DNA of 64,000 bases from Beggiatoa alba B18LD (GCF_000245015.1 NZ_JH600070.1:4162780-4226779), one strand, 5' to 3'. Positions 44,209 to 54,168 are shown, counted from the stretch's first letter. The notes: generated from the letters alone by a model not told the origin. Translations and numbers: made by a program.

Positions 44209-45195
44209 ATGCAAACCACAGAATTATCCGTTTTATCACAAGTGCATCATTGGTTATCCACACAGCAACCCGTGTATTTAATAACAGTTTTAAAAACATG
44301 GGGTTCTGCACCTCGTCCTGTAGGGTCGTTACTGGCGATTAATGCACAGGGGGAATTAATCGGCTCAGTTTCGGGCGGATGCGTAGAAGGTGATATTTTA
44401 GAACGGGTTTTACAGGGAGAATTTAAACAAGTCAGCCGTTTACGCTATGGCGTGACGAAAGAACAAAGCGAACGATTTGGCTTACCCTGTGGGGGCATTT
44501 TAGAACTATTATTAGAGCCGTTACAGCATGTTGAACAAGTTGCGCCCGCCGTGCAGGCTTTAAAAAATCGACAGTTAATTCAACGCAATGTTGATTTACG
44601 CACAGGGCAAATAACGTGGAAAATCCCGCAAAAAGACAGTGCTTTAAGTTATGATGAAACGCATTTTAGCCAAGTTTACGGCGCGACTTGGCAATTATTA
44701 ATTATTGGCGCGGCGCAGGCTTCGCATTATTTAGCCTCATTCGCGCTACCGTTGGGCTATCACGTTATTATCTGTGACCCACGGGTTGAGTATGCAAGCA
44801 GTTGGCAAGTAGAAGGAACAGAATTCACCCAGCAAATGCCTGATGATGCAGTACTGCACTATATTAAAGATGCTCGTAGTGCAGTGGTAGCGTTGACACA
44901 TGACCCTAAATTAGACGATATGGCACTGTTAGAAGCGTTAAACTCACCCGCTTTTTATGTCGGTGCGTTAGGGTCTAAGCAAAGCACAGAAGCCCGACGC
45001 AGTCGTTTACAAGAATTAGGGATTACTCCCCAAGCCCTTGAGAAATTGCACGCGCCTGTTGGTTTACCGATTGGCAGTCGCACCCCGCCTGAAATTGCCA
45101 TTGCGATTTTGGCAGAGATGATGGCAATACGGGCGAATTTATTGAACCAAGCGCAAGGCAAAATTCAATTGTTGCGTCAATGTGTGGCAGCTTAA
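44209..45195 (+). CDS. XdhC/CoxI-family protein
   Basis: 328 aa from the ATG at 44209 (AGGA nine bases upstream). The XdhC part is TWGSAPRPVGSLLAINAQGE and SVSGGCVEGDI with a conserved Cys, plus GLPCGGILELLLEP. The C-terminal Rossmann part has LIIGAAQASHYLASF and YVGALGSKQSTEARR. XdhC proteins bind molybdenum cofactor, help sulfurate it and load it into xanthine dehydrogenase-type enzymes. No molybdenum enzyme gene is adjacent. Confidence 0.9.
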   Translation: MQTTELSVLSQVHHWLSTQQPVYLITVLKTWGSAPRPVGSLLAINAQGELIGSVSGGCVEGDILERVLQGEFKQVSRLRYGVTKEQSERFGLPCGGILELLLEPLQHVEQVAPAVQALKNRQLIQRNVDLRTGQITWKIPQKDSALSYDETHFSQVYGATWQLLIIGAAQASHYLASFALPLGYHVIICDPRVEYASSWQVEGTEFTQQMPDDAVLHYIKDARSAVVALTHDPKLDDMALLEALNSPAFYVGALGSKQSTEARRSRLQELGITPQALEKLHAPVGLPIGSRTPPEIAIAILAEMMAIRANLLNQAQGKIQLLRQCVAA

Positions 45196-45308
45196 AGATT
45201 TATCAGGATTTAAGCGGAGATTTTCCCACTTTTTCTGAAATTGCTATAAAATCCGCTGTAGTGCTTAAAACGATAGGCTAAGTAAATTAGGGATAACTAA
45301 ATAATATT

Positions 45309-46631
45309 ATGAGTGAATTAACGCCAAGACAGATTGTGAGCGAGTTGGACAAACATATCATTGGGCAGGATGCCGCAAAGCGAGCTGTTGCGATTGCTTT
45401 GCGTAACCGTTGGCGGCGGATGCAGGTCAGTGAACATTTACGGGCAGAAATCACCCCTAAAAATATTTTGATGATAGGGCCAACAGGGGTTGGAAAAACA
45501 GAAATTGCTCGACGTTTAGCGAAGTTAGCAAAAGCTCCTTTTATTAAGATAGAAGCAACTAAGTTTACCGAAGTCGGCTATGTTGGGCGTGATGTTGAAT
45601 CGATGATTCGTGATTTAGTCGATATTTCGATAAAAATGGCGCGTGAAGAAGCTGTGCAGAAAATTCGCCCGCAAGCAATGGACGCTGCTGAAGAGCGTAT
45701 TTTAGATGTGTTATTACCGCCTGCACGTCACACACAGGAAGACAACACCGAGGAGTCTTCAACACGGCAAAAGTTTCGCAAAATGTTGCGTGAGGGTAAG
45801 TTAAACGATAAAGATGTTGAAATTGAGGTGAGCGAATCCCGTATCGGTGTAGAAATTATGGCACCACCAGGTATGGAAGAGATGAGCAATCAATTGCAAA
45901 GTATGTTTCAAAATTTGTCAGGTGGTCGCACTCGTAGCCGTAAATTGCGCGTTAAAGATGCACTGAAACTGTTGCAAGAAGAAGAAGCCAATAAGTTAAT
46001 TAATGAGGATGATTTAAAATTACAAGCCATTGAGCGTGTAGAACAAAGTGGCATTGTTTTTTTAGACGAAATTGACAAAATCACGCGCCGTGGAGAAGTC
46101 AGCGGGGCAGATGTTTCACGCGAAGGCGTGCAACGGGATTTATTGCCCTTAGTAGAAGGTTGCACCGTTTCCACCAAATACGGCATGGTGAAAACAGACC
46201 ATATTTTATTTATCGCTTCAGGTGCGTTTCATCTCTCTAAACCTTCTGATTTAATTCCAGAATTACAAGGGCGTTTACCTATTCGCGTTGAGTTAAATGC
46301 GTTAAGCGTCAGCGATTTTACCCGTATTTTAACCGAGCCAAATGCGTCCTTAACGGAGCAATATATTGAGTTGTTAAAAACAGAAGGGGTAACGCTGAAT
46401 TTTACGGATGATGCTATTCAGCGTATTGCTGAAATGGCGTGGCAAGTGAATGAACGCACGGAAAATATTGGTGCACGTCGCTTGCATACTGTCATGGAAT
46501 GTTTATTAGAAGATTTATCGTTTGAAGCAGCGGATGCGAATCAGGCGCGAGTCGTTATTGATGCGCAATATGTGGATAAACAATTGGGTGAACTCGTAAA
46601 AAATGAAGATTTAAGTCAGTATATTCTTTAA
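45309..46631 (+). CDS. hslU: ATP-dependent protease ATPase subunit HslU
   Basis: 440 aa, full length. Walker [16 protein letters not shown], the pore motif GYVGRD, I-domain between about 110 and 240, Walker [16 protein letters not shown], sensor and arginine-finger region [12 protein letters not shown], and the C-terminal tail ending YIL that docks into HslV. It unfolds substrates for the HslV peptidase. In most gammaproteobacteria hslV lies directly upstream; here the upstream gene is XdhC-like, so hslV must be elsewhere or absent. Confidence 0.97.
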   Translation: MSELTPRQIVSELDKHIIGQDAAKRAVAIALRNRWRRMQVSEHLRAEITPKNILMIGPTGVGKTEIARRLAKLAKAPFIKIEATKFTEVGYVGRDVESMIRDLVDISIKMAREEAVQKIRPQAMDAAEERILDVLLPPARHTQEDNTEESSTRQKFRKMLREGKLNDKDVEIEVSESRIGVEIMAPPGMEEMSNQLQSMFQNLSGGRTRSRKLRVKDALKLLQEEEANKLINEDDLKLQAIERVEQSGIVFLDEIDKITRRGEVSGADVSREGVQRDLLPLVEGCTVSTKYGMVKTDHILFIASGAFHLSKPSDLIPELQGRLPIRVELNALSVSDFTRILTEPNASLTEQYIELLKTEGVTLNFTDDAIQRIAEMAWQVNERTENIGARRLHTVMECLLEDLSFEAADANQARVVIDAQYVDKQLGELVKNEDLSQYIL

Positions 46632-46654
46632 TGCGTTGAGAGATATTTAATGCG

Positions 46655-46723
46655 GTCAAGATGGTCAGTCTTGACTCGCTAATCGTTATAACAACATTAC
46701 CCCCTGCACTCAAAGGGGGTAAT
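46655..46723 (+). terminator. Two hairpins after hslU
   Basis: GTCAAGA/TCTTGAC (46655-46675) and ATTACCCCCT/AGGGGGTAAT (46696-46723) follow hslU. Neither has a strong T run, so termination is likely but not certain. They also lie about 40 bp beyond the stop of the convergent cold-shock gene. Confidence 0.55.
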
Positions 46724-46763
46724 AACCAATTAACTTAGTATTAAAAAGTTATTAAACCCAACT

Positions 46764-47114
46764 TTATTGTGCTAAAGGAGTTACGCTCACTAAATGCTGT
46801 TCATTATTCACAATTGTTGTCGTGTAAGCGACACGTTGTCCTTGTGATAAAGAACGACGACCATTTGGTTCTGAGGGAATAATATTGCTAAAGTGTACGA
46901 AAATTTCTTCTCCCCCTGCATCAGGAATGATAAAACCAAAACCGCTTTGTTTATCAAACCATTTTACTGTCCCTATCTGCTGAATTTCTGAGTTTGCCGC
47001 ATTATTCAGGTTGACTGACTTTGTTGTAGTGGCTGAAACGGCTTCCTCTGCATATCCTACCTGCATTAATAATAATCCGAATAACATCAATATATAAAAA
47101 CGGGTTCTTTGCAT
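46764..47114 (-). CDS. Cold-shock-domain protein with N-terminal signal peptide
   Basis: 116 aa. Residues 1-22 (MQRTRFYILMLFGLLLMQVG, then YA) have a charged start, hydrophobic core and an A-x-A-like cut before EEAVS. After a short Thr/Ser linker, residues about 48-114 are a complete cold-shock domain with GTVKWFDKQSGFGFIIPD (RNP1) and EIFVHFSNI (RNP2). CSD proteins normally work in the cytoplasm on RNA and single-stranded DNA, so export to the periplasm or membrane anchoring would be unusual. A long non-coding region precedes it. Confidence 0.85.
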   Translation of the reverse strand: MQRTRFYILMLFGLLLMQVGYAEEAVSATTTKSVNLNNAANSEIQQIGTVKWFDKQSGFGFIIPDAGGEEIFVHFSNIIPSEPNGRRSLSQGQRVAYTTTIVNNEQHLVSVTPLAQ

Positions 47115-47428
47115 TTTACCTTCTCCTAGCGTCAGAAGAAATCTTGTTTATGCAAGCAGAAAACGATGAGTAATGATCACAGTTTACTTTAAGCCTGCTT
47201 TTAAAATTTTTTAAATTAAAACAAGATAATAAATTGTTACGATTTTCTTACAAAAGACTTATCGTCTGAATTATGGATAGATATCGCAAATATTGCGCCA
47301 TTAAAATAATATTTTGTTTTTATTTGAAATAATCCTAAAGCGAGGTAAGGCTAAATACCATAACAAAACGATAAAAGTGTCAAATTTTTGACGTTTTTAT
47401 CAGTATTTCGTCAATCAAAAAGGAGGGG

Positions 47429-47520
47429 GTTAATCATTGGCGGTAACACGGTGCAGCTTTGGCAAATAAAGTGACGAACTATAAAGGATTCACTCTTAAA
47501 ACCGCATAGGGGGATATGCC
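47429..47520. other. Unassigned structured sequence upstream of the CSD gene
   Basis: In AT-rich surroundings this stretch contains nested complementary pairs: GCGGT (about 47440) with ACCGC (about 47505), AGTGA with TCACT, and GCATA/TATGC around GGGGGA. It could be part of a long 5' leader on the minus strand, as in cspA-type mRNAs, or an independent RNA. 47115-47428 is otherwise plain AT-rich DNA. Confidence 0.35.
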
Positions 47521-47570
47521 TAGATAATTCAATGTATTGTCTAAAGAATCAGTAAATTTTGACGTAGGGA

Positions 47571-47763
47571 TAACCTGAGTTCGGCAATATTTATAAAATA
47601 AAACAGAGACCTGCTAGGTTTTTAAAACCTAGCAGGTCTGTAGGAACACGCGAAAAGGTTTGAAGGACTGGCAGAGATTACTCTCTTGTTTTTCATCGAG
47701 ATTCACCCGACAAGATTCAGACAAGCTGTTGTCTTTTTTAAAAAACTCGCCGAACTCAGGTTA
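47571..47763. repeat. Family R element, copy 7
   Basis: Left end CTGAGTTCGGCAATA, hairpin GACCTGCTAGGTTTTT without a long T run, the module AGGACTGGCAGAGATTACTC in reverse orientation to other copies, and right end AAACTCGCCGAACTCAGG. It is the one copy far from any stop codon. Confidence 0.82.
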
Positions 47764-47766
47764 AAC

Positions 47767-47822
47767 TAAGTAAACGCACTATAAAACGACGCGAAGGACT
47801 GGCAGTCCTAAATTTAAATTAA
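47767..47822. mobile_element. Partial family M MITE fused to an R end
   Basis: AGTAAACGCACTATAAAACG followed by GGACTGGCAGTCC and AAATTTAAATTAACG, then TAGTTCGGCGAG. Only the left arm of M is present; the junction with the R end is the same type as at 33820. Confidence 0.7.
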
Positions 47823-47873
47823 CGCTAGTTCGGCGAGTGGCGAAAACCGTTTAGAATTTTTCAACTAAAAAAT

Positions 47874-47978
47874 GTAGGGTGGAATAGCAAAGCATATTCC
47901 ACCATACGATTTATAATCTGTTTTTGCTCAGTTTTTGCAGAATTTCAAGGTGGAATACGCTTCGCTATTCCACCCTAC
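47874..47978. repeat. REP-like inverted pair
   Basis: GTAGGGTGGAATAGCAAAGC (47874 on) faces GCTTCGCTATTCCACCCTAC (47959-47978), about 50 bp apart; each half is itself a palindrome (GGTGGAATA / TATTCCACC). This is the arrangement of REP pairs mobilised by RAYT transposases. No such transposase is in the window. Confidence 0.75.
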
Positions 47979-48060
47979 AACATTCAAGCTGTTGTCTTTT
48001 TAAAAGAATCTCGCCGTACTCGCGTTATTTTAGAAAACTCATCGAACTCAGTAACAATAA

Positions 48061-48090
48061 AAAAAGCCTTCATTATGTGAAGGCTTTTTT
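48061..48090. terminator. Bidirectional terminator after fimV
   Basis: The 12-bp stem AAAAAGCCTTCA / TGAAGGCTTTTT with loop TTATG lies 29 bp after the fimV stop codon and carries A and T runs on both sides. Confidence 0.93.
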
Positions 48091-48118
48091 ATATAACACT
48101 GTAACGTTCAATGATATA

Positions 48119-50887
48119 CTAACTGATTTCTTCCATCATTGTTTGTGCTTTTTGTTTCTGCTCGGCATTACCTTCCGCAAGAATTTCAGAGAGGATATTA
48201 CGTGCAGTATCATTGTCTTCCATATCTCGATACATTTGTGCGAGGTTAAATTTATCTCCAATATCATCAGACTCTAGATCTAAATCGCCTAAATCACTGT
48301 TTAAATCTGTACTGTCCAGTCCTAAATCGTTATCTAAAGAGAAATTTCCTGCATCCATTTCTAAATCATCATTGCCAAGAGACAGTTGAGTATCATCATC
48401 TAGTGATAAACTGTTAAGCTCATCACCACTCATGTCTAGGCTAAGGTCATCGTTACCCATATCTAAACTGGCGGTATCGTCTGCGCCCATGTCTAAACTA
48501 AGGTCATCGTTACCCATGTCTAAATCGAGGTCGTCACTGCCTGTGTCTAAACTGGCTGTGTCGTCTGCACCCATGTCTAAATCGAAATCGAGGTCGTCAT
48601 CGTTTCCTGATGTCGCCATTAATCCCGCGCCTAGCGCAGCACCACCAATTGCAGCGGCGGCAACGCCAGCTTTACTTGTAGAAGCAGGACTATCCGCAAA
48701 AAGCTCACGGTTTGTATCCAAATCTTGCCACAATGCTTGGGTTCTTTCCCATAAAACCCCTTTACCACCAGTCGCATCATGCAATATTCTTGCTTCGGTC
48801 TCAAAGGCATCGACTTTCTTCGCTGCGGTTAAGACTTCTAATAATTTCATGCGGTATTCTTGCTGAGTGGGGTCTTCAGCTAGGGCATTACGTAATAAGT
48901 CTTCTGCTTGATCGTAGCGTTCATAAGCGATATAGACATCAACTTCTTCAAATAGTTCATCATTTAAAACGCCTGATGTACTATCTTCATTGGAGATTTG
49001 TTGCATTAATGCAGAGATATCTTCCTCAACAGCATCATCAGCCGCTTTTGCGGTTGTAAGCGTTTCAGTATCATCTGTATTATCTTGCTCTTCCGCTTTG
49101 AGACGCTCTAACTCTTGGCGAATATCCTCTTCTTCTTGTTCTTTGGCTTTCCGACGACGAGATAATAAGAACGCGCCACCACCTAATAACAATAATCCGC
49201 CACCAATCCCACCTAAAGTCATTAAACCGCCAGGTATTGTTTCTTCTACAATATCTAATATGCCTGTAGGCTCAACCGCTTCATCTGTCGCAGTGCTAGG
49301 TGTTGTTGCTGTTTCAGCTGTTGAGGTTGTCTCTGCTGTTTTGTTAGCGTCTGCCCCTGCTTCTGCGGTGGGTGTATTTGTTACTGGTTCAGTCGTTGGT
49401 GTTGTTGTGGCGGTATTATCAGGTGTAGCGGTGGTTGCCGTTGTATCGTTCGGTACGATAGTCGTTGTTTCTGTTGGCTTGGCTGTAACCGTTGTTTCTG
49501 TTGGTAATGTTCCAGTGGGTTGTGTCCCTGCTTGTAAGGTTGAGCTATCAACAGGGGTTGCAACAGTTGGTTTATTCACTGTTGTTTCTACTGGTAAATT
49601 ACTGGTTGGCGTTGTGGGGTTTACTTCTGTTGGGCTTGTAGTTGCCGTAGTATTCGTAGGTTCAACAGTTGTTGTTGCTGTCGTTGTCGTTTTTACTGTT
49701 GGCAATGTTCCTGCTGATGTTGTTGCAGCAGCAGAGTCCACAGGTTTAACAGGTTGACTCAGTTGGGTTTGTAATGTTGCTAGCTGTTCATTTTGCAATT
49801 TAATGAGGGTGTTTAACTCATCTAATTGCTTTTTCATCGTAACAATTAAGTCATTATTTTTTTGTAAATCTTCTTTTAGCGTCTTATTTTCATTGCTTAA
49901 ACGCAAATTTTCTTCTTCTACTCTTGCAAGAGAGGTTCTGAGCGTCTCTAATTCAGCACTTTTGCTGGGATTACCAGCTTGTGCGTTATTACCTTGTTCT
50001 AAACCTGCAATGCGAACAGATGGTTCATCCGTTAATTTTGGTCCCGTCTGTGCAGCCGCTGCTTTTAAAGCAGACTCGGGGGCTTTTTCAGGCTTTTTTT
50101 GTGTAGCAGCTGGACGTGATGTGCTTGCAGCAGATGCAACAGCCCGATTGACCTCCGCAGGTTTTAAAGTGCCATCAAAATCAGGAACACGTAAGACTTG
50201 CCCTGCTTTTAAACGGTTCATATTGCCCGCGATAAAAGCATCAGGGTTTGCGTCATAAATGCTATTCATGTGTTGTCGTAACGAGGTGTTACTTGGCAAG
50301 GTACGGCTAGCAATCGATGAGAGCGTATCACCGCTTGTTGTACGGTACTCCCCCCCTGTCACAGTGCCACGTTTGCTACTACTGGAGCTGTTACTGGCTT
50401 TACCAGTTGGACGCAATAAGGTTGTCTTATTGGCACTCATGGCTCCAACCGTTGCTGGTGGTTGTGCACTGGCAATTTTAGGTTCGTATAAAGGCGGGTC
50501 TAATAAGGCGGTATATTCACGAAGAATACGCCCACTAGGCCATTTAACTTCAACTAAAAAGTTTAGAAATGGCTCTTTAACGGGTTGATTCGTCCTGATG
50601 TGAATAACGGCTTGCGTCGCATCCGTTGGTTCTATTTCAAACCGTAATTCATTCAATACGTAGGGGCGTTCAATACCTGCCCGACGGAAGGCTTCCGCAG
50701 AAGCTAAAGTAGCTACAAGACTATCTTTGTTATTATCTAATTTTGGAATAGATAATACGTTAATCTTGGCTTTAAACGGTTCATTGAGATGGGAAGTAAC
50801 ATCAATATTACTCAATCCCAATGCGTTGGCGTTAGTGCTGAATAGTATGCTTGATAAAGCTAAGGCTAACGGTAGTTTGCGCGTCAT
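48119..50887 (-). CDS. fimV: FimV/HubP-family polar hub protein
   Basis: 922 aa from the ATG at 50887 (GGAG six bases upstream; a GTG one codon before is possible). Signal peptide ending NANA, the FimV N-terminal domain (LGLSNIDVTSHLNEPFKAKI), a LysM repeat (YRTTSGDTLSSIAS), a coiled coil (about 305-370), a long Thr/Pro/Val-rich linker, one membrane helix (GGIGGGLLLLGGGAFLL) and a cytoplasmic acidic part with SLDMGNDDL repeats. It ends with the FimV C-terminal TPR motif (FNLAQMYRDMEDNDTARNIL). It binds peptidoglycan and organises polar machinery, including type IV pili and twitching motility. It follows asd, as in Pseudomonas. Confidence 0.95.
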   Translation of the reverse strand: MTRKLPLALALSSILFSTNANALGLSNIDVTSHLNEPFKAKINVLSIPKLDNNKDSLVATLASAEAFRRAGIERPYVLNELRFEIEPTDATQAVIHIRTNQPVKEPFLNFLVEVKWPSGRILREYTALLDPPLYEPKIASAQPPATVGAMSANKTTLLRPTGKASNSSSSSKRGTVTGGEYRTTSGDTLSSIASRTLPSNTSLRQHMNSIYDANPDAFIAGNMNRLKAGQVLRVPDFDGTLKPAEVNRAVASAASTSRPAATQKKPEKAPESALKAAAAQTGPKLTDEPSVRIAGLEQGNNAQAGNPSKSAELETLRTSLARVEEENLRLSNENKTLKEDLQKNNDLIVTMKKQLDELNTLIKLQNEQLATLQTQLSQPVKPVDSAAATTSAGTLPTVKTTTTATTTVEPTNTTATTSPTEVNPTTPTSNLPVETTVNKPTVATPVDSSTLQAGTQPTGTLPTETTVTAKPTETTTIVPNDTTATTATPDNTATTTPTTEPVTNTPTAEAGADANKTAETTSTAETATTPSTATDEAVEPTGILDIVEETIPGGLMTLGGIGGGLLLLGGGAFLLSRRRKAKEQEEEDIRQELERLKAEEQDNTDDTETLTTAKAADDAVEEDISALMQQISNEDSTSGVLNDELFEEVDVYIAYERYDQAEDLLRNALAEDPTQQEYRMKLLEVLTAAKKVDAFETEARILHDATGGKGVLWERTQALWQDLDTNRELFADSPASTSKAGVAAAAIGGAALGAGLMATSGNDDDLDFDLDMGADDTASLDTGSDDLDLDMGNDDLSLDMGADDTASLDMGNDDLSLDMSGDELNSLSLDDDTQLSLGNDDLEMDAGNFSLDNDLGLDSTDLNSDLGDLDLESDDIGDKFNLAQMYRDMEDNDTARNILSEILAEGNAEQKQKAQTMMEEIS

Positions 50888-50904
50888 CACGATCTCCTTC
50901 TTTT

Positions 50905-51060
50905 ACCTATACCGGTGAGTATGCCCGTGCAGGTAGCGGGAGGCAGTCTTTTTTACTGGGTCGTGTTCGCCGAATGCACGATGGGAATTGGGGCTATGCA
51001 GCAATCCCGGTAAGCCTTGGTAGAACAGCACGACATACCTCTCTCAACGTTGGTATTTAG
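50905..51060 (-). promoter_or_regulatory. Structured, GC-richer leader upstream of fimV
   Basis: Several strong local stems are seen: CCCG/CGGG at 50925-50941, TCGTG/CACGA around TTCGCCGAA (about 50961-50983), and GGGAATTG/CAATCCC (about 50985-51008). The region stands out from its AT-rich flanks and precedes the fimV start by 20-170 bp. It may be a cis-acting RNA of fimV or a separate RNA. I could not match it to a known riboswitch. Confidence 0.45.
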
Positions 51061-51202
51061 AACTTGGATATATGAACGATTAATGAATAACTGTAGTTCA
51101 AAATAAACCTGCTAAAAGACTACAGATTAAAAATTGTATGTCAATATACCAAGTTCTAAGCCATATCTCGAATATACTTTATAATTTACCACTAACTATA
51201 AA

Positions 51203-52228
51203 TTATATATAGTCTTTTATTAAAATTTCTGCAATTTGGATGCTATTTAAGGCTGCACCCTTACGAATATTGTCAGAAACAACCCACAGATTTAAACCAC
51301 GAGGGTGGGAAAGGTCTTCGCGAATACGTCCAACATAAACGGGGTCTTTGCCTGCGGCTTCAGTCACTGCGGTCGGGTATCCACCTGCTTCCCGTTCATC
51401 TAACACAACAACACCAGCGGCTTTACTGAGTAAGGCACGTGCTTGTTCCGCTGTAATTTTGTCGCGGGTTTCAATATGGATTGCTTCGGAATGTCCATAG
51501 AAAACAGGAACACGTACAGCAGTCGGGTTAACGAGAATTTTCTCATCTTCCATGATTTTTTGGGTTTCCCACACCATTTTCATTTCTTCTTTGGTGTAGC
51601 CGTTATCCATGAAAACATCGATATGTGGCAATACGTTGAAAGCAATCTGCTTCGGATAAACTTCAGCAGTAATTGGTTTGCCGTTCAAAAGGGCTGCAGT
51701 TTGATTGGCAAGCTCTTCAATAGCTTCTTTACCTGTACCAGAAACAGATTGATAAGTTGCAACATTAATGCGTTCAATTCCGACTGCATCATAAATGGGT
51801 TTTAAAGCAACCAGCATTTGAATGGTAGAACAGTTAGGATTAGCAATGATATTGCGGTTTTTATATTGTGCGATGGCGTGTGCGTTGACTTCAGGAACAA
51901 TCAACGGAATATCAGCATCTTGGCGGAATTGTGAGGTATTATCAACCACAATACAGCCTGCTGCCCCTGCTTTAGGCGCGTAGATTTTAGAAACAGAAGC
52001 ACCAGGAGAGAATAAGCCAATTTGAACTTTACTAAAGTCAAATTGTTCTAAATCCTCAACCATTACACTTTTGCCTTTGAATTGCAAACGAGTCCCCGCC
52101 GAGCGACTGCTGGCAACGGGATATAAATTTCCGACTGGGAAATCCCGTTCTTCTAAAATGGACATCATGGTTTCGCCCACCGCACCCGTTGCACCGACAA
52201 CGGCAACATCAAACAAACGACGACTCAT
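51203..52228 (-). CDS. asd: Aspartate-semialdehyde dehydrogenase
   Basis: 341 aa. NADP-binding VVGATGAVGETMMSILEERD, active-site Cys in NPNCSTIQMLVAL, and the substrate segment SVSGTGKEAIEEL. It reduces aspartyl phosphate to the semialdehyde for lysine, diaminopimelate, methionine and threonine. It lies between leuB and fimV, the standard gammaproteobacterial order, with a 117-bp gap from leuB. Confidence 0.96.
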   Translation of the reverse strand: MSRRLFDVAVVGATGAVGETMMSILEERDFPVGNLYPVASSRSAGTRLQFKGKSVMVEDLEQFDFSKVQIGLFSPGASVSKIYAPKAGAAGCIVVDNTSQFRQDADIPLIVPEVNAHAIAQYKNRNIIANPNCSTIQMLVALKPIYDAVGIERINVATYQSVSGTGKEAIEELANQTAALLNGKPITAEVYPKQIAFNVLPHIDVFMDNGYTKEEMKMVWETQKIMEDEKILVNPTAVRVPVFYGHSEAIHIETRDKITAEQARALLSKAAGVVVLDEREAGGYPTAVTEAAGKDPVYVGRIREDLSHPRGLNLWVVSDNIRKGAALNSIQIAEILIKDYI

Positions 52229-52344
52229 TTAACAATATTCTCCAAAAAAACAATTTATATTTAGCGTGTTTAGTTGCGCTTGAAATTAAGCAGAAATCAG
52301 TCATTAAATTAAAGATGCGAGATGAGTCGCATCTTTACAACTTA

Positions 52345-53436
52345 TTAGCCTTTTAAGGCATTTAAAACGGCTTGGCCCATTTCTTGGGTGTTCACCAGTT
52401 TATATTGACTTGTGCTGGCATTGCCTAAAATGTCACGGGTGCGGAAGCCTTGTGCTAAAACTTTTTTAACAGCACTTTCAACTTTATCAGCTAAATCCGC
52501 ACGACCTAAGCTGAAACGTAACATCATGGCGACAGATAAAATGGTGGCTAAGGGGTTAGCAATGCCTTTACCTGCGATGTCAGGGGCTGAACCATGAATG
52601 GGTTCATACATCCCTTTGTTGTTAGCGTCTAAAGAGGCAGAGGGTAACATGCCAATAGAACCCGTTAATTGTGAAGCTAAATCGGATAAAATATCACCGA
52701 AAATATTAGTTGTCACAATGACATCGAATTGTTTCGGATAGCGCACTAGTTGCATGGCAGCGTTATCAACATACATGTGGGTTAATTCCACATCAGGATA
52801 TTGTTTGCCGACACGGGTAACGACTTCGCGCCAGAATTCTGTACATTCCAAAACATTGGCTTTATCAATAGAGCATAATTTCTTTTGACGTTTTTGCGCA
52901 CTTTGGAAACCAACATGTGCAATGCGCTCGATTTCGCTCTCGCTGTAAACCATGGTGTTAAACCCTTGTTTTTCACCATTTTCTAAAGTGCGAATCCCGC
53001 GTGGTTGTCCAAAATAAATATCGCCTGTCAATTCACGCACAATGAGAATGTCTAAACCCGAGACAATTTCAGGTTTTAAAGGGGACGCATCGGCTAATTC
53101 AGGATAAATGGACGCAGGACGTAAATTTGCGAATAAATTTAAGGCAGAACGTAACCCTAATAAGCCTTTTTCAGGGCGTAAAGAAATATCTAAAGGTTCC
53201 CATTTTGCACCACCAACTGCGCCCAGCATAACGGCATCGGCACGTTTCGCTAATGCTAAGGTTTCAGGGGGTAAAGGATGCCCTTTAACATCATAAGCAA
53301 TGCCACCGACTAATCCTTCTTCTAATGCAATATCTAAACCATCAGAGGTTTTTAAGACGTTAAGGACTTTTACGGCTTCTGCCATGATTTCAGGGCCAAT
53401 ACCGTCACCTGCTAAAACTGCAATGGTTTGTGTCAT
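52345..53436 (-). CDS. leuB: 3-isopropylmalate dehydrogenase
   Basis: 363 aa. Start [20 protein letters not shown], substrate-binding [10 protein letters not shown], metal-binding Asp in [15 protein letters not shown], and NAD-specific [14 protein letters not shown]. It oxidises and decarboxylates 3-isopropylmalate in leucine biosynthesis. It is preceded by leuD on the same strand (96-bp gap). Confidence 0.97.
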   Translation of the reverse strand: MTQTIAVLAGDGIGPEIMAEAVKVLNVLKTSDGLDIALEEGLVGGIAYDVKGHPLPPETLALAKRADAVMLGAVGGAKWEPLDISLRPEKGLLGLRSALNLFANLRPASIYPELADASPLKPEIVSGLDILIVRELTGDIYFGQPRGIRTLENGEKQGFNTMVYSESEIERIAHVGFQSAQKRQKKLCSIDKANVLECTEFWREVVTRVGKQYPDVELTHMYVDNAAMQLVRYPKQFDVIVTTNIFGDILSDLASQLTGSIGMLPSASLDANNKGMYEPIHGSAPDIAGKGIANPLATILSVAMMLRFSLGRADLADKVESAVKKVLAQGFRTRDILGNASTSQYKLVNTQEMGQAVLNALKG

Positions 53437-53532
53437 TCCAACTCTCTCAATTTATTAATTTCGTTATGTGTTTGGTAAATTTTATGTAGTAATAATGGCT
53501 CATATTTATTGAATATTAGCCCTGTTAGCTAC

Positions 53533-54168
53533 TTAGAATAACCAAGCTGCTTTTTGTTTGCGTTGGTTTTCAAATGTGCTGATTTCTGACGCATGTTGTA
53601 GGGTTAAACCGATGTCATCTAACCCATTTAACAAGCAATATTTTCTGAACTCATCCACATTAAAGGGAATCACTTGCTTGCTAGGAGTTGTAATTGTTTG
53701 TGCAGTTAAATCAACAGTTAAGCGATAGCCTGTCGTTGCAGTAACTTCTTTAAATAGTTGGTCGATGGTTGCATCGTCCAGAATAATCGGCAAAATACCG
53801 TTTTTAAAGCAGTTATTGTAAAAAATATCGGCATAACTGGGGGCAATTAAAGTACGGAAACCATAATCTAACAATGCCCATGGTGCGTGTTCACGGCTAG
53901 AACCACAGCCGAAATTTTGCCGTGTTAAAAGCACTTGCGCACCCGCATAGCGCGGTTGATTTAAGATGAATTCTTGATTCAATGGGCGGTTAGTGCAATC
54001 TTGCCCTGGTTCACCGTGGTCTAAATACCGCCACTCATCAAATAAATAAGGGCCAAAACCCGTGCGGTGAATCGATTTTAAAAATTGTTTTGGGATAATG
54101 GCATCGGTATCAACATTGACACGATCCAAAGGGGCAACTAAACCATCAAGTGTTGTAAATGCTTGCAT
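53533..54168 (-). CDS. leuD: 3-isopropylmalate dehydratase small subunit
   Basis: 211 aa from the ATG at 54168 ([20 protein letters not shown]), which gives the family length; the frame extends 17 codons upstream, but without homology. The conserved swivel-domain motif [19 protein letters not shown] is present. It works with LeuC, which carries the Fe-S cluster. leuC is normally next to leuD; here the upstream gene is tyrS, so leuC has moved. Confidence 0.95.
   Translation of the reverse strand: MQAFTTLDGLVAPLDRVNVDTDAIIPKQFLKSIHRTGFGPYLFDEWRYLDHGEPGQDCTNRPLNQEFILNQPRYAGAQVLLTRQNFGCGSSREHAPWALLDYGFRTLIAPSYADIFYNNCFKNGILPIILDDATIDQLFKEVTATTGYRLTVDLTAQTITTPSKQVIPFNVDEFRKYCLLNGLDDIGLTLQHASEISTFENQRKQKAAWLF

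Noticed and set aside
47429-47520. Cyclic-di-GMP riboswitch
   Set aside because: GGCAAA and GACG segments are present, but the GAAAG hairpin and GACGCAAAGCC core are missing.
48990-49757. Long plus-strand reading frame (255 codons) within fimV
   Set aside because: It is the complement of the repetitive Thr/Pro/Val linker of fimV and is explained by its biased codons; low-complexity product, no start signal.
50905-51060. Short plus-strand ORF ending in SLGRTARHTSLNVGI
   Set aside because: It has no ribosome binding site and overlaps the structured fimV leader; more likely non-coding.
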